DNA from: Eubacterium sp.
Lineage (GTDB): Bacteria; Bacillota; Clostridia; Lachnospirales; Lachnospiraceae
Assembly (NCBI GenBank): GCA_017445525.1
Contig: JAFSTZ010000102.1
Span: forward strand, 1-6,675
DNA: 6,675 bases
Reading direction: 5' to 3'
Part shown: piece by piece, positions 1 to 5,999 of the stretch
Numbering within the stretch: the first letter of the stretch is position 1
Layout: every line of letters begins with the position of its first letter
Notes under the pieces: model-generated
Told to the model about the DNA's origin: nothing
The model's database searches: none
Seen by the model: the letters and a program-made list of their open reading frames with translations, nothing else
Translations under genes and position numbers: made by a program

Positions 1-58
1 ACTTTTCAATTTTGTAGTAGTAGAATACAGTTATTGAAATGCTGAAGGGAGGTGCTTC

Positions 59-643
59 ATGGAAAAACTATCTAAGGAAGAAGAGGACAAAGAGGATCAG
101 TCTATAGAGTCTTGTGCGCTTCGTGACCGTGATGATGTACTTGAGGCAATAAACTGGATAGAAGATGACATACGTAAAAAGAGGTGGAATCTCGCACTTT
201 TCTCCGACGAGTATCTTGAAACTCTGATGAATACTATGGAGAAGTTTAAAAAATGGGTTATAGAGCATGAACTTCCTACGCTATTTGGGAAGTGGGGTTA
301 CGAAATTCAAGTTGGAGAAGATGGAATTGCATTGTGTCAGTGCAGACTCGGATATTCATACAATTTCAATGCAAAAAGGTTTGATTTTATCGTGAGACCA
401 TTAAAAATGATTACTCTGAAAGAAGTGGGATCAGATCTGTTAACGCCGGAGCAGTATGGGGAAAAATATGGCTTTTCAGCAGGGACAATCAGGCAATGGA
501 TAAGACGTGGTAAGGTTCATTCTGCTGTTAAAAAGGGGCATAGTTGGCTTATACCGGAGTTGTCTCATTTGGTGGCTAACAGTGAGATAAAATATATATG
601 GGGGATTCACCATTTGATCCGGATGGTTTATATGGATTTTTAA
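59..643 (+). CDS. Excisionase-like helix-turn-helix protein, possibly the N-terminal part of a frameshifted gene
   Basis: The frame encodes 194 residues and starts behind a strong Shine-Dalgarno site (AAGGGAGGTG, 45-54) five bases before the ATG. Residues 1-20 are acidic and charged, and 25-120 form a helical region I do not recognise. Residues 127-168 look like a MerR/excisionase-type HTH: LLTPEQYGEKYGFSAGTIRQ, then WIRRGKV and a SWLIPE ending. That layout (helix, turn, recognition helix, small wing) is typical of the HTH_17 class, which binds DNA in excisionases and plasmid or phage regulators. The last residues after about 181 (WGIHHLIRMVYMDF) do not look like a natural domain end. The -1 frame at the same point continues with an apparently well-formed protein, so the gene may be broken at 600-604. 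DNA binding is inferred from the HTH; target and role are unknown. Confidence 0.75.
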   Translation: MEKLSKEEEDKEDQSIESCALRDRDDVLEAINWIEDDIRKKRWNLALFSDEYLETLMNTMEKFKKWVIEHELPTLFGKWGYEIQVGEDGIALCQCRLGYSYNFNAKRFDFIVRPLKMITLKEVGSDLLTPEQYGEKYGFSAGTIRQWIRRGKVHSAVKKGHSWLIPELSHLVANSEIKYIWGIHHLIRMVYMDF

Positions 644-1215
644 ATGAGTACGATTCCGTAGAATTCACAAGGGCTGAGAAAAAAGGATGTTTTGCTTTGA
701 ATATGTATAAACTCGAGCGCGGAAGGCAATTGGTATACCATTGGACAAAAAAAATGATTCTAGAGGGAAAAGAGAAAGAAAGGCTTGAGCTATATCTTCT
801 ATCCAATCCCGCTGTGGATCGTCAGGTTTATCCATTTATCCATGTTTTTAGACATAGAATGGAGTTTGTAATGGATGACGGTGCAGAGAAAGAGAAATCA
901 TCTGAAATAAAACCTGATATATATACGGCTACTGAGGCATATAAAAGAGCTATCAATGAGGATTTTAGAAAAAACCATCCTAAAAAAAGGTATGATAAGG
1001 AAGATGAGGCTGGTGTGGTCGCTCCAATTTTCGAGGTGCCGGATCTTTATACCTTGGAAGAATGGAAACATCTTCCGAGAGGTCTGGCAGGATCTCTAGG
1101 CAGAGCATTCTTCAATTTAGTAAAGAGTAAGCCTTCAGGAGAAATCGAATTTGTAAGGGGTGGACGTGACGGCTATCGCGCCAAATATAGAATTATCAAG
1201 GAATCGCAGAAATAA
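598..1215 (+). CDS. Hypothetical protein with a DUF1413-like C-terminus; probable downstream half of the preceding gene
   Basis: The frame gives 205 residues if the ATG at 598 is used, overlapping the preceding gene by 46 bases in the -1 frame. No convincing Shine-Dalgarno site precedes this ATG: the upstream bases are an A/T run. The frame is open only back to a TGA at 583-585, which fits a frameshift origin better than an independent start. Residues 3-87 (FLNEY..VEFTRAEKKGCFAL) form a mixed alpha/beta region. A charged linker of about 90-140 follows. Residues 144-201 (IFEVPDLYTLEEWKHLP, LGRAFFNLV, YRAKY) resemble the DUF1413 pattern: a short domain with an F..PDL motif, an EW, and an LGR.F..LV helix. 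No function is known to me for that domain. The DUF1413 call is from memory and moderate. The frame ends with two consecutive TAA codons. Confidence 0.65.
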   Translation: MGDSPFDPDGLYGFLNEYDSVEFTRAEKKGCFALNMYKLERGRQLVYHWTKKMILEGKEKERLELYLLSNPAVDRQVYPFIHVFRHRMEFVMDDGAEKEKSSEIKPDIYTATEAYKRAINEDFRKNHPKKRYDKEDEAGVVAPIFEVPDLYTLEEWKHLPRGLAGSLGRAFFNLVKSKPSGEIEFVRGGRDGYRAKYRIIKESQK

Positions 1216-1272
1216 TAAAGGGAGAAAAATAGAATTCTCGGATAATGGCGTGGATTATGAGGGAATATGCCT

Positions 1273-1458
1273 ATGGAAAAATATGAAAGGATCATTTGTA
1301 AATGCGGTAAGGCTGAGTGCCCATACAATAAGGATCACTGCTGCCTGGGAGAAATCGACACAAGATGCTTGAATGATGATTATCCGCTTATAGAAAAGCA
1401 TTGTTGTAAATTAAAGAACAGCAGAAAGGTTATCGGGATACTGATGATGAAAAAATGA
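1273..1458 (+). CDS. Small Cys-rich protein, probable metal-binding knuckle
   Basis: This small protein has 61 residues from the ATG at 1273. An in-frame ATG at 1267 would add two residues, but the GAGGGA site at 1259-1264 is 8 bases from 1273 and only 2 from 1267, so the later start is preferred. Eight cysteines and two histidines are packed into residues 9-45: CKCGKAEC, a PYNKDHCC segment, then TRC and HCC. The C....C..YN...C arrangement recalls small Cys-rich proteins of Firmicutes, including DUF1540-type sequences, which are thought to bind metal. I cannot assign it to a family with confidence. There is no signal peptide or membrane segment, so it is probably cytoplasmic. It lies 57 bases after the DUF1413-like frame and before an XRE regulator, and may be co-transcribed with them. 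Confidence 0.55.
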   Translation: MEKYERIICKCGKAECPYNKDHCCLGEIDTRCLNDDYPLIEKHCCKLKNSRKVIGILMMKK

Positions 1459-1548
1459 GTTGCTCGCGAAGGATGCCTCCTGAAGCGCATGGATCGCAGA
1501 ACTGAAATCTGGCGTATGGCAAGAGTTCTGTGAGAAAGGAGGTTTCGG

Positions 1549-1974
1549 ATGAGCAAATATCCAAATACAATTACACAGCTTACCCCTGACCTTCTGCGTG
1601 AGATCGGAGGCAGAATCAAAGAAACACGAAATGAAAAAGGAGTGTCTATAAGATCTTTGGCATATTCGCTTGGTGTAACTGACCGGACTATATACAGGAT
1701 TGAAGGAGGGGAGGTTGCCCTTGATCATATCAAATTGAGAATAATAAGCGAGGAACTCTCCGTTTCAGCAGATTATTTACTATTTGGTGAAACAACGAAA
1801 CTTAATAATTATATGGATCCCAACGGCATTTTTTCCAGGCTGGATTACAAAGAAATGAGAGAGATGGAGGCTGCGGCAGAAATGAGATATCCTAAAAAAG
1901 CTGGAGATTACACTGCTATGAAATGGATGATATCGCATACAGCTGGTTTAACTCCCGAAAAATCGCCCGGTTAA
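1549..1974 (+). CDS. XRE/Cro-CI family transcriptional regulator
   Basis: The product is a 141-residue DNA-binding regulator. A near-perfect Shine-Dalgarno site (AAAGGAGG, 1535-1542) lies six bases before the ATG. Residues 19-80 form a classical five-helix HTH_3 domain: IGGRIKETRNEKGVSIRSLA, then YSLGVTDRTIYRIEGGEV as helices 2-3, and an ISEELSVSADYLLFGE ending, the usual close of the helix-5 segment in Cro/CI-like repressors. Residues 85-141 are a short helical tail (YKEMREMEAAAEM) with no recognised sensor domain, so it is probably a small dimeric regulator. Such genes commonly control mobile-element or stress functions. It closes the accessory block, with about 90 bases between it and the Cys-rich gene. 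Its operator and targets cannot be told from the window. Confidence 0.9.
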   Translation: MSKYPNTITQLTPDLLREIGGRIKETRNEKGVSIRSLAYSLGVTDRTIYRIEGGEVALDHIKLRIISEELSVSADYLLFGETTKLNNYMDPNGIFSRLDYKEMREMEAAAEMRYPKKAGDYTAMKWMISHTAGLTPEKSPG

Positions 1975-2232
1975 AAATAGATTTAGTGGACTAATCACTA
2001 TCTCGCTAAATTTAGTTTTGGCGATCCGATGATATTCATGTTGTTTGGAGAGATGAAAAGAAGGAGTCCTGCCCGGACTCCTTCCGTCGTTTCCGATATC
2101 ATACATACAGATGAGGCGCCTATATAATATTGAAGATTTTCAGTTTCATTCCGTCTTTCCGGACGGCTAAAGATAGGATCGGGGTTTGATGTAAAACCTA
2201 CTCAAATAGTTCGTTCTTAACCTGTATATCCA
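1975..2232. other. Intergenic stretch with short palindromes, no gene seen
   Basis: I see no credible coding frame here. Besides the hairpin at 2061-2083, the stretch contains short inverted repeats: TTAGTGGACTAA (1983-1994), CTAAATTTAG (2006-2015), and a CCGTC/GACGG stem (2151-2166). The first two sit just after the XRE gene and could be operator-like, but nothing shows this. No promoter of convincing quality was found. Confidence 0.5.
2061..2083 (+). terminator. Intrinsic-terminator-like hairpin after the XRE gene
   Basis: A perfect 9-bp stem (AAGGAGTCC at 2061-2069 with GGACTCCTT at 2075-2083) has a 5-base loop (TGCCC). It lies 86 bases downstream of the XRE gene. The tail on the + strand (CCGTCGTTT) is only weakly T-rich. 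Read on the - strand the tail is CTTTTC, so it may work in both directions or be only a structured spacer. Confidence 0.55.
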
Positions 2233-2233
2233 T

Positions 2234-2274
2234 GTGAAGTGCCGGAGTCAAGAATTCGTGAAATGCCGGAGTCA
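2234..2274 (+). repeat. Two 17-bp direct repeats, possible solo end of an IS21-type element
   Basis: GTGAAGTGCCGGAGTCA (2234-2250) and GTGAAATGCCGGAGTCA (2258-2274) differ at one base and repeat at a 24-bp step. A more degenerate third copy (TGAGGTTCGAAGTCA, 2281-2295) follows, then a run of ACTCAC motifs. The tract begins with TGTGAAG at 2233. Staggered ~17-24 bp subterminal repeats behind a 5'-TG terminus are the pattern of transposase-binding sites in IS21-family ends. No istA or istB gene is present, so at most a remnant end is here. The IS21 assignment is inference. Confidence 0.5.
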
Positions 2275-2312
2275 TTTTGCTGAGGTTCGAAGTCATTTTT
2301 GACTCGGTTTTT

Positions 2313-2349
2313 ACTCACATTTTACTCACTTTACTCACATTTTACTCAC
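2313..2349. repeat. Four ACTCAC short tandem repeats in a T-rich context
   Basis: ACTCAC occurs at 2313, 2324, 2333 and 2344, spaced 11, 9 and 11 bases and separated by T runs (ACATTTT/ACTTT). On the - strand this reads as GTGAGTAAAA units. It directly follows the 17-bp repeats and may be part of the same IS-like end. The spacing near one helical turn would suit a protein-binding array. Confidence 0.6.
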
Positions 2350-2418
2350 ATTTGCCATAGAAATTTATCAAATTTCATAGGATTTTATCACTTTTGACGA
2401 CATCGTTTTTTGCAAGTA

Positions 2419-2452
2419 AAAAGCCCTGAAACCGCTTGATTTCAGGGCTTTT
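2419..2452 (-). terminator. Intrinsic terminator of tRNA-Gln
   Basis: A 13-bp perfect stem (2419-2431 with 2440-2452; core AGCCCTGAAA/TTTCAGGGCT) has an 8-base loop. It is followed on the - strand by a T run (TTTTTAC). It begins 22 bases beyond the tRNA 3' end, the expected place for a tRNA transcript terminator. The stem also has a short T run on the + strand, so it may work in both directions. Confidence 0.88.
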
Positions 2453-2473
2453 CGAGGTTGTTCTTCAACCTTC

Positions 2474-2545
2474 CTGGGCTACCAGGACTCGAACCTGGAA
2501 ATGCCGGAGTCAGAGTCCGGTGCCTTACCATTTGGCGATAGCCCA
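2474..2545 (-). tRNA. tRNA-Gln (anticodon CTG)
   Basis: The 72-nt gene folds as a complete cloverleaf on the - strand. The acceptor stem is TGGGCTA/TAGCCCA, the D arm GCC-AAATGGTAA-GGC, and the anticodon stem CCGGA/TCCGG with loop CTCTGAC. The T arm is CCAGG-TTCGAGT-CCTGG and the discriminator base is G. The anticodon CTG (2511-2513 on the + strand as CAG) reads CAG glutamine codons. The sequence parallels the Escherichia coli tRNA-Gln closely. The 3' CCA is not encoded, so it is added after transcription. The gene has its own promoter upstream and a terminator downstream. The part from the anticodon to the start of the T arm matches, over 15 bp, a repeat at 2260-2274. Confidence 0.96.
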
Positions 2546-2620
2546 ATTCGATATATGTGACTTTCATGAGCTACCGAAAAAAGATGTTTTCGGAGGCCTC
2601 GAAAATCAGCCACGAATGAT

Positions 2621-2649
2621 ATTATACACGATAGCAGATCAAAATGCAA
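2621..2649 (-). promoter_or_regulatory. Promoter of tRNA-Gln
   Basis: Read on the - strand, a -35 box TTGCAT (2644-2649) is 17 bases from a perfect -10 box TATAAT (2621-2626). Just upstream of the -35 is an A/T-rich 16-bp palindrome (ACTTTTTTAAAAAAGT, 2652-2667), placed like an UP element that would raise transcription of a stable RNA. The implied start is near 2614, leaving a leader of about 70 bases that holds a CCGAAAA/TTTTCGG hairpin (2574-2593). Confidence 0.85.
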
Positions 2650-2651
2650 GC

Positions 2652-2667
2652 ACTTTTTTAAAAAAGT
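2652..2667. promoter_or_regulatory. A/T palindrome: UP element or weak terminator
   Basis: ACTTTTTTAAAAAAGT is a perfect 16-bp palindrome with no loop, between the end of the diguanylate cyclase gene and the tRNA-Gln promoter. Its A and T tracts directly precede the -35 box, as in an UP element. Pairing is too A/T-rich for a good intrinsic terminator, so some transcription may run from the cyclase gene into the tRNA. Confidence 0.45.
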
Positions 2668-2719
2668 TAAACGTTGCGATGAATCAGTGCGTGTTGCAGG
2701 TGTTTATGCAAGCATCGTA

Positions 2720-4129
2720 TCACAGATTGATCCGATCTGTCGACCTTCTGTCATGTCCATGCTTTTCGTTCTCGTGGTAGAACCTTACTCCACTGCGGCC
2801 ATGCTCCTTGACGATATACAGGGCGTCGTCAGCGTGCTTGAACAGGGTGTCGACGGTGATGTTTTTCTCACCGAATGCCACGCCGACGCTGACGGAGATG
2901 GGCGGGAGATTGTCATCTATGTCGTTCAGGTCTTTGTTTATGATCTCAACCTTTTTCCTGATCAGTGTTTCCAAAGTGGGATCGGAGTGTACCATGATGA
3001 CTGCCAGCTCGTCGCCTCCTATACGGCAGATATAATCCTGTGCACGGAAGCTTCCGAAAACCTCTGTGGCGACTGCTTTTAGGATTCTGTCGCCCGTGTC
3101 GTGGCCGAAGCTGTCATTTATCTGCTTGAAGCGGTCGAGGTCGATCAGTATCAGGGCGCATGTCTCGAGATCCACATTCTCGAGCAGAAAGTCGTATCCG
3201 CGTCTGTTGTAGAGTCCGGTGAGTCCGTCGTGCGTAGCTTCGTATGTGAGCTTCTCGCGGCTCTTCATGTTGGTATGGTGCATCAGGTTATAGGTCTTTG
3301 CGAGGAACCTGACTTCAAAGGCACCGTTCATCGGCAGGTCTTTTTCGTTTCTGATGAGTTCGACGGCTTTTCGCAGAGGCAACACGGCAAGTTTTAGAGT
3401 TAATGATACTATGCCAAGCAGCAAAAGTATGATAAATACCGTGAGCATGTGTTCAATAAATACCTGAGTCTTCAGTTTTTCTGATATATCCTCCTGTTTC
3501 TGTCCTATTTCTACGGAAAGATCTCTCAGGCAGTTGTTCATATGTCTTGAGATGGAGTCTTTATTTATATGGTAGTCCCTGCCGAATACTTTGTAGATGG
3601 CGAGTTCTCTCTTCTCGGATGGCATAAGATTGTTGTCAATGTCTGAAAGTTCAACTTTTTGGATCTCAGCCGGGAACTCAGACAGCTTGAGGTCAAAGGC
3701 GTCAATTGTCAGTCTGGCAGCATAATACTCGTGTTCCATCAGTGCTATTGACTCATCCATAGCCTCCTGCAGACTGAGGATGGCGGAAGTGTCGGGATGA
3801 TTTTTCTCGAGCTCGTTTATAGCTCTGTCGCGTCGTCTGGTTACATGTACCTCTTCAAAGTAATCGTCCAGGTAGGCTTTCTCTCCGGTGGTCACGAAGC
3901 ATCTGATCCTGTCAGTCAGGTAGTCGGAGGCCAGCTGCAGATCGTACGCATCTGTTCTCCATTGGCCTAGTTGCTGGGTCATCTCATAGGTTTCTTCATT
4001 TATCGATGAAGTAAATCCCATGGCGATAAACATGGCAATAGATGTAGCCACAGCCAATATCGTCAGACAGATATTCAGCCTGTGGAGTCTTATCCCTCGT
4101 TGTTTTATTTTTCTGATTAATTTGATCAT
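2720..4129 (-). CDS. Membrane-anchored GGDEF diguanylate cyclase
   Basis: The 469-residue protein probably makes cyclic di-GMP from two GTP at the cytoplasmic membrane. Residues 18-39 are a first membrane segment, and 41-222 an all-helical extracytoplasmic sensor region. Residues 223-250 are a second membrane segment, and 250-290 a short HAMP-like linker (FLAKTYNLM resembles the L..FN.M signature). The GGDEF domain spans about 293-450. It opens with THDGLTGLYNRRG (299-311). The metal-site region ILIDLDRFKQIND (327-339) keeps Asp330 and Asn338, and the active-site loop is GGDEL (371-375) with Leu for Phe. RAQD (362-365), five residues before it, fits the inhibitory I-site RxxD. The Leu makes activity likely but not certain. 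The ligand of the sensor region is unknown. The gene is divergent from prfC. Confidence 0.93.
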   Translation of the reverse strand: MIKLIRKIKQRGIRLHRLNICLTILAVATSIAMFIAMGFTSSINEETYEMTQQLGQWRTDAYDLQLASDYLTDRIRCFVTTGEKAYLDDYFEEVHVTRRRDRAINELEKNHPDTSAILSLQEAMDESIALMEHEYYAARLTIDAFDLKLSEFPAEIQKVELSDIDNNLMPSEKRELAIYKVFGRDYHINKDSISRHMNNCLRDLSVEIGQKQEDISEKLKTQVFIEHMLTVFIILLLLGIVSLTLKLAVLPLRKAVELIRNEKDLPMNGAFEVRFLAKTYNLMHHTNMKSREKLTYEATHDGLTGLYNRRGYDFLLENVDLETCALILIDLDRFKQINDSFGHDTGDRILKAVATEVFGSFRAQDYICRIGGDELAVIMVHSDPTLETLIRKKVEIINKDLNDIDDNLPPISVSVGVAFGEKNITVDTLFKHADDALYIVKEHGRSGVRFYHENEKHGHDRRSTDRINL

Positions 4130-4211
4130 GCTACACTCTTTCTGTTGGATTTAAAAATCATGCTCGTATCTTTGATGTAGGGAGAGATCATGCGAAGCCG
4201 TGAATAATAGC

Positions 4212-4240
4212 TATATATAAGCGTTTGTTTTCTAAAACAA
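4212..4240 (-). promoter_or_regulatory. Weak promoter candidate for the diguanylate cyclase gene
   Basis: On the - strand, TTGTTT (4235-4240) is 17 bases from TATATA (4212-4217). The -35 box would abut that of the prfC promoter (4241-4246), making back-to-back divergent promoters. The hexamers are only partly consensus, and the leader to the ATG at 4129 would be about 75 bases. Confidence 0.35.
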
Positions 4241-4269
4241 TTGACACCCCATATAAATTAGAGTATAAT
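4241..4269 (+). promoter_or_regulatory. Consensus housekeeping promoter of prfC
   Basis: TTGACA (4241-4246) and TATAAT (4264-4269) both match the SigA consensus in all six bases and are 17 bases apart. The implied start is near 4276, giving a leader of about 36 bases before the ATG at 4312. This also rules out the upstream in-frame ATG at 4225 as the prfC start, because it precedes the promoter. Confidence 0.93.
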
Positions 4270-4311
4270 ACTTTTACCTCTGTGTGTCAACAGTTTACAA
4301 GGAGCAAATAC

Positions 4312-5994
4312 ATGAGTAACATAGGTAAAGAGATAGAAAAAAGGCGTACTTTTGCGATCATATCACACCCGGATGCAGGTAAAACGACTCTGACCGAGAA
4401 GTTCCTGCTCTACGGCGGAGCGATCAATCTGGCAGGATCGGTCAAGGGCAGAAAAGCTGCCAAGCATGCGGTTTCCGACTGGATGGAGATAGAGAAGGAG
4501 CGTGGAATCTCCGTAACATCGTCTGTTTTGCAGTTCAACTACGATGATTATTGTATAAATATTTTGGACACGCCGGGACACCAGGATTTCTCGGAGGACA
4601 CCTACCGTACACTGATGGCGGCTGACTCCGCAGTGATGGTCATCGATGGATCCAAGGGTGTGGAGGCGCAGACTATCAAGCTGTTCAAGGTCTGTGTGAT
4701 GAGAGGTATACCGATCTTTACATTTATAAATAAGATGGATCGCGAGGCCAAGGATCCTTTCGAACTCGTCGATCAGATAGAGGAAGTACTGGGTATCCAC
4801 ACCTGCCCCATAAACTGGCCCATAGGCTCGGGCAAGGGCTTCAAGGGTGTATATGACAGGGATTCAAAGAAGATCCTGAGATATATCTCTGGAGACAACG
4901 GGCAAAAGGTTGAAACCCATGAGATCTCCATCGATGATCCCAAGGTGGACGAGATGATAGGAGAGTCGGAGCATCAGACTCTCGCGGATGAGATAGAGCT
5001 TTTAGACGGTGCGAGTGATGAGTTCGACCAGGAGCTCGTGAGTCAGGGAAAGCTGAGCCCCGTGTTTTTCGGATCGGCTCTGACGAACTTCGGTGTGGAA
5101 GTATTTTTGCAGCACTTTCTGAAGATGACTACTTCGCCGCTTCCCAGGGAGTCGCTGAAACTCGAGCTGGCGCCGTCCGGTGAGAACAAGATTGTATACA
5201 GTGACGGATCGGTGGTCGGAGCAAATGATGAAAAACCGGCAGGCGCGGAGCCGGAGCTGGTCAAGATAGATCCGTTTACGGAGGATTTTTCTGCATTTGT
5301 ATTCAAGATACAGGCAAATATGAACAAGGCTCATCGCGACCGCATCGCATTTATGCGTATTTGCTCGGGACGTTTCGACGCCGGGATGGAGGTTGTGCAC
5401 GAGCGTGAGGGCAAGAAACTCAGGCTTACAGCGCCGCAGCAGATGATGGCCGAGAACAGGCATATCATAGATGAGGCGTACGCCGGAGATATCATCGGAG
5501 TGTTTGATCCGGGGAACTTCAGGATCGGAGATACGCTGTATACAGGGAAGTCTCCGGTGAGATTTGAGGGGATCCCGACGTTTGCGCCGGAGCATTTTGC
5601 CAGAGTCAGGCAGATAGATACCATGAAACGCAAGCAGTTTACCAAAGGGATCTACCAGATCGCCGAGGAGGGCGCAATACAGATCTTCCAGGAGATGACC
5701 GGCGGTATGGAAGAGATCCTGGTCGGAGTCGTGGGTGTGCTGCAGTTTGAGGTGCTGACATATCGCTTAAAAAATGAGTATAACGTCGAGATCAGGATGG
5801 AGCAGCTGCCTTACGAGCACATCCGTTGGATCACCTCGCAGGATACTGATATCAGCAGCCTGTCACTGACATCGGATACCAAGAAGGTTCAGGATCTGAA
5901 GGGCAATCCGCTCCTGTTGTTTATCCATCCTTGGTCGATACAGACCGCGCTTGACAGAAATGAAGGGCTGACGCTGGAGACCTTCTCCAAATAG
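4312..5994 (+). CDS. prfC: Peptide chain release factor 3 (RF3), GTPase
   Basis: RF3 is the GTPase that recycles RF1 and RF2 off the ribosome after termination. The start at 4312 follows AAGGAG (4299-4304) by seven bases and gives 560 residues. The GTPase motifs are intact: G1 ISHPDAGKTT (17-26), G2 with GISVTS (65-70), G3 DTPGH (86-90), G4 NKMD (140-143), and the SAL of G5 (255-257). Domain II follows, with FKIQANMN (331-338) and HRDR (341-344), and a C-terminal domain ends near 560. Between the G domain and domain II, residues 281-320 are longer than in the E. coli protein, which is about 530 residues. That segment is acidic and variable (DGSVVGANDEKPAGAE), so it looks like a lineage-specific linker. 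Transcription is from its own strong promoter. Confidence 0.96.
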   Translation: MSNIGKEIEKRRTFAIISHPDAGKTTLTEKFLLYGGAINLAGSVKGRKAAKHAVSDWMEIEKERGISVTSSVLQFNYDDYCINILDTPGHQDFSEDTYRTLMAADSAVMVIDGSKGVEAQTIKLFKVCVMRGIPIFTFINKMDREAKDPFELVDQIEEVLGIHTCPINWPIGSGKGFKGVYDRDSKKILRYISGDNGQKVETHEISIDDPKVDEMIGESEHQTLADEIELLDGASDEFDQELVSQGKLSPVFFGSALTNFGVEVFLQHFLKMTTSPLPRESLKLELAPSGENKIVYSDGSVVGANDEKPAGAEPELVKIDPFTEDFSAFVFKIQANMNKAHRDRIAFMRICSGRFDAGMEVVHEREGKKLRLTAPQQMMAENRHIIDEAYAGDIIGVFDPGNFRIGDTLYTGKSPVRFEGIPTFAPEHFARVRQIDTMKRKQFTKGIYQIAEEGAIQIFQEMTGGMEEILVGVVGVLQFEVLTYRLKNEYNVEIRMEQLPYEHIRWITSQDTDISSLSLTSDTKKVQDLKGNPLLLFIHPWSIQTALDRNEGLTLETFSK

Positions 5995-5999
5995 TTTCC

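Noticed and set aside
1..58. Promoter for the first gene
   Set aside because: A TAGAAT at 21-26 could be a -10 box, but its -35 box would fall outside the window, so it cannot be supported.
1160..1372. A 70-codon + strand frame overlapping the DUF1413-like and Cys-rich genes
   Set aside because: It lacks a Shine-Dalgarno site, overlaps two better frames, and its product has no patterned composition, whereas the Cys-rich frame does.
2313..2349. ACTCAC repeats as a CRISPR array
   Set aside because: The units are only 6-11 bp with no spacers of uniform length and no palindromic repeat.
2574..2593. CCGAAAA/TTTTCGG hairpin as a terminator before tRNA-Gln
   Set aside because: It lies in the tRNA leader and has no T run after the stem on the - strand, so it is more likely a processing or leader structure.
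2436..2780. A + strand frame of 114 codons
   Set aside because: It runs across the tRNA-Gln gene, its terminator and the end of the diguanylate cyclase, and has no ribosome site.
2687..3397. Several + strand frames inside the diguanylate cyclase gene
   Set aside because: They are antisense to a strongly supported gene with clear GGDEF motifs.
4363..5645. - strand frames inside prfC
   Set aside because: They are antisense to the well-supported RF3 gene and have no recognisable domains.
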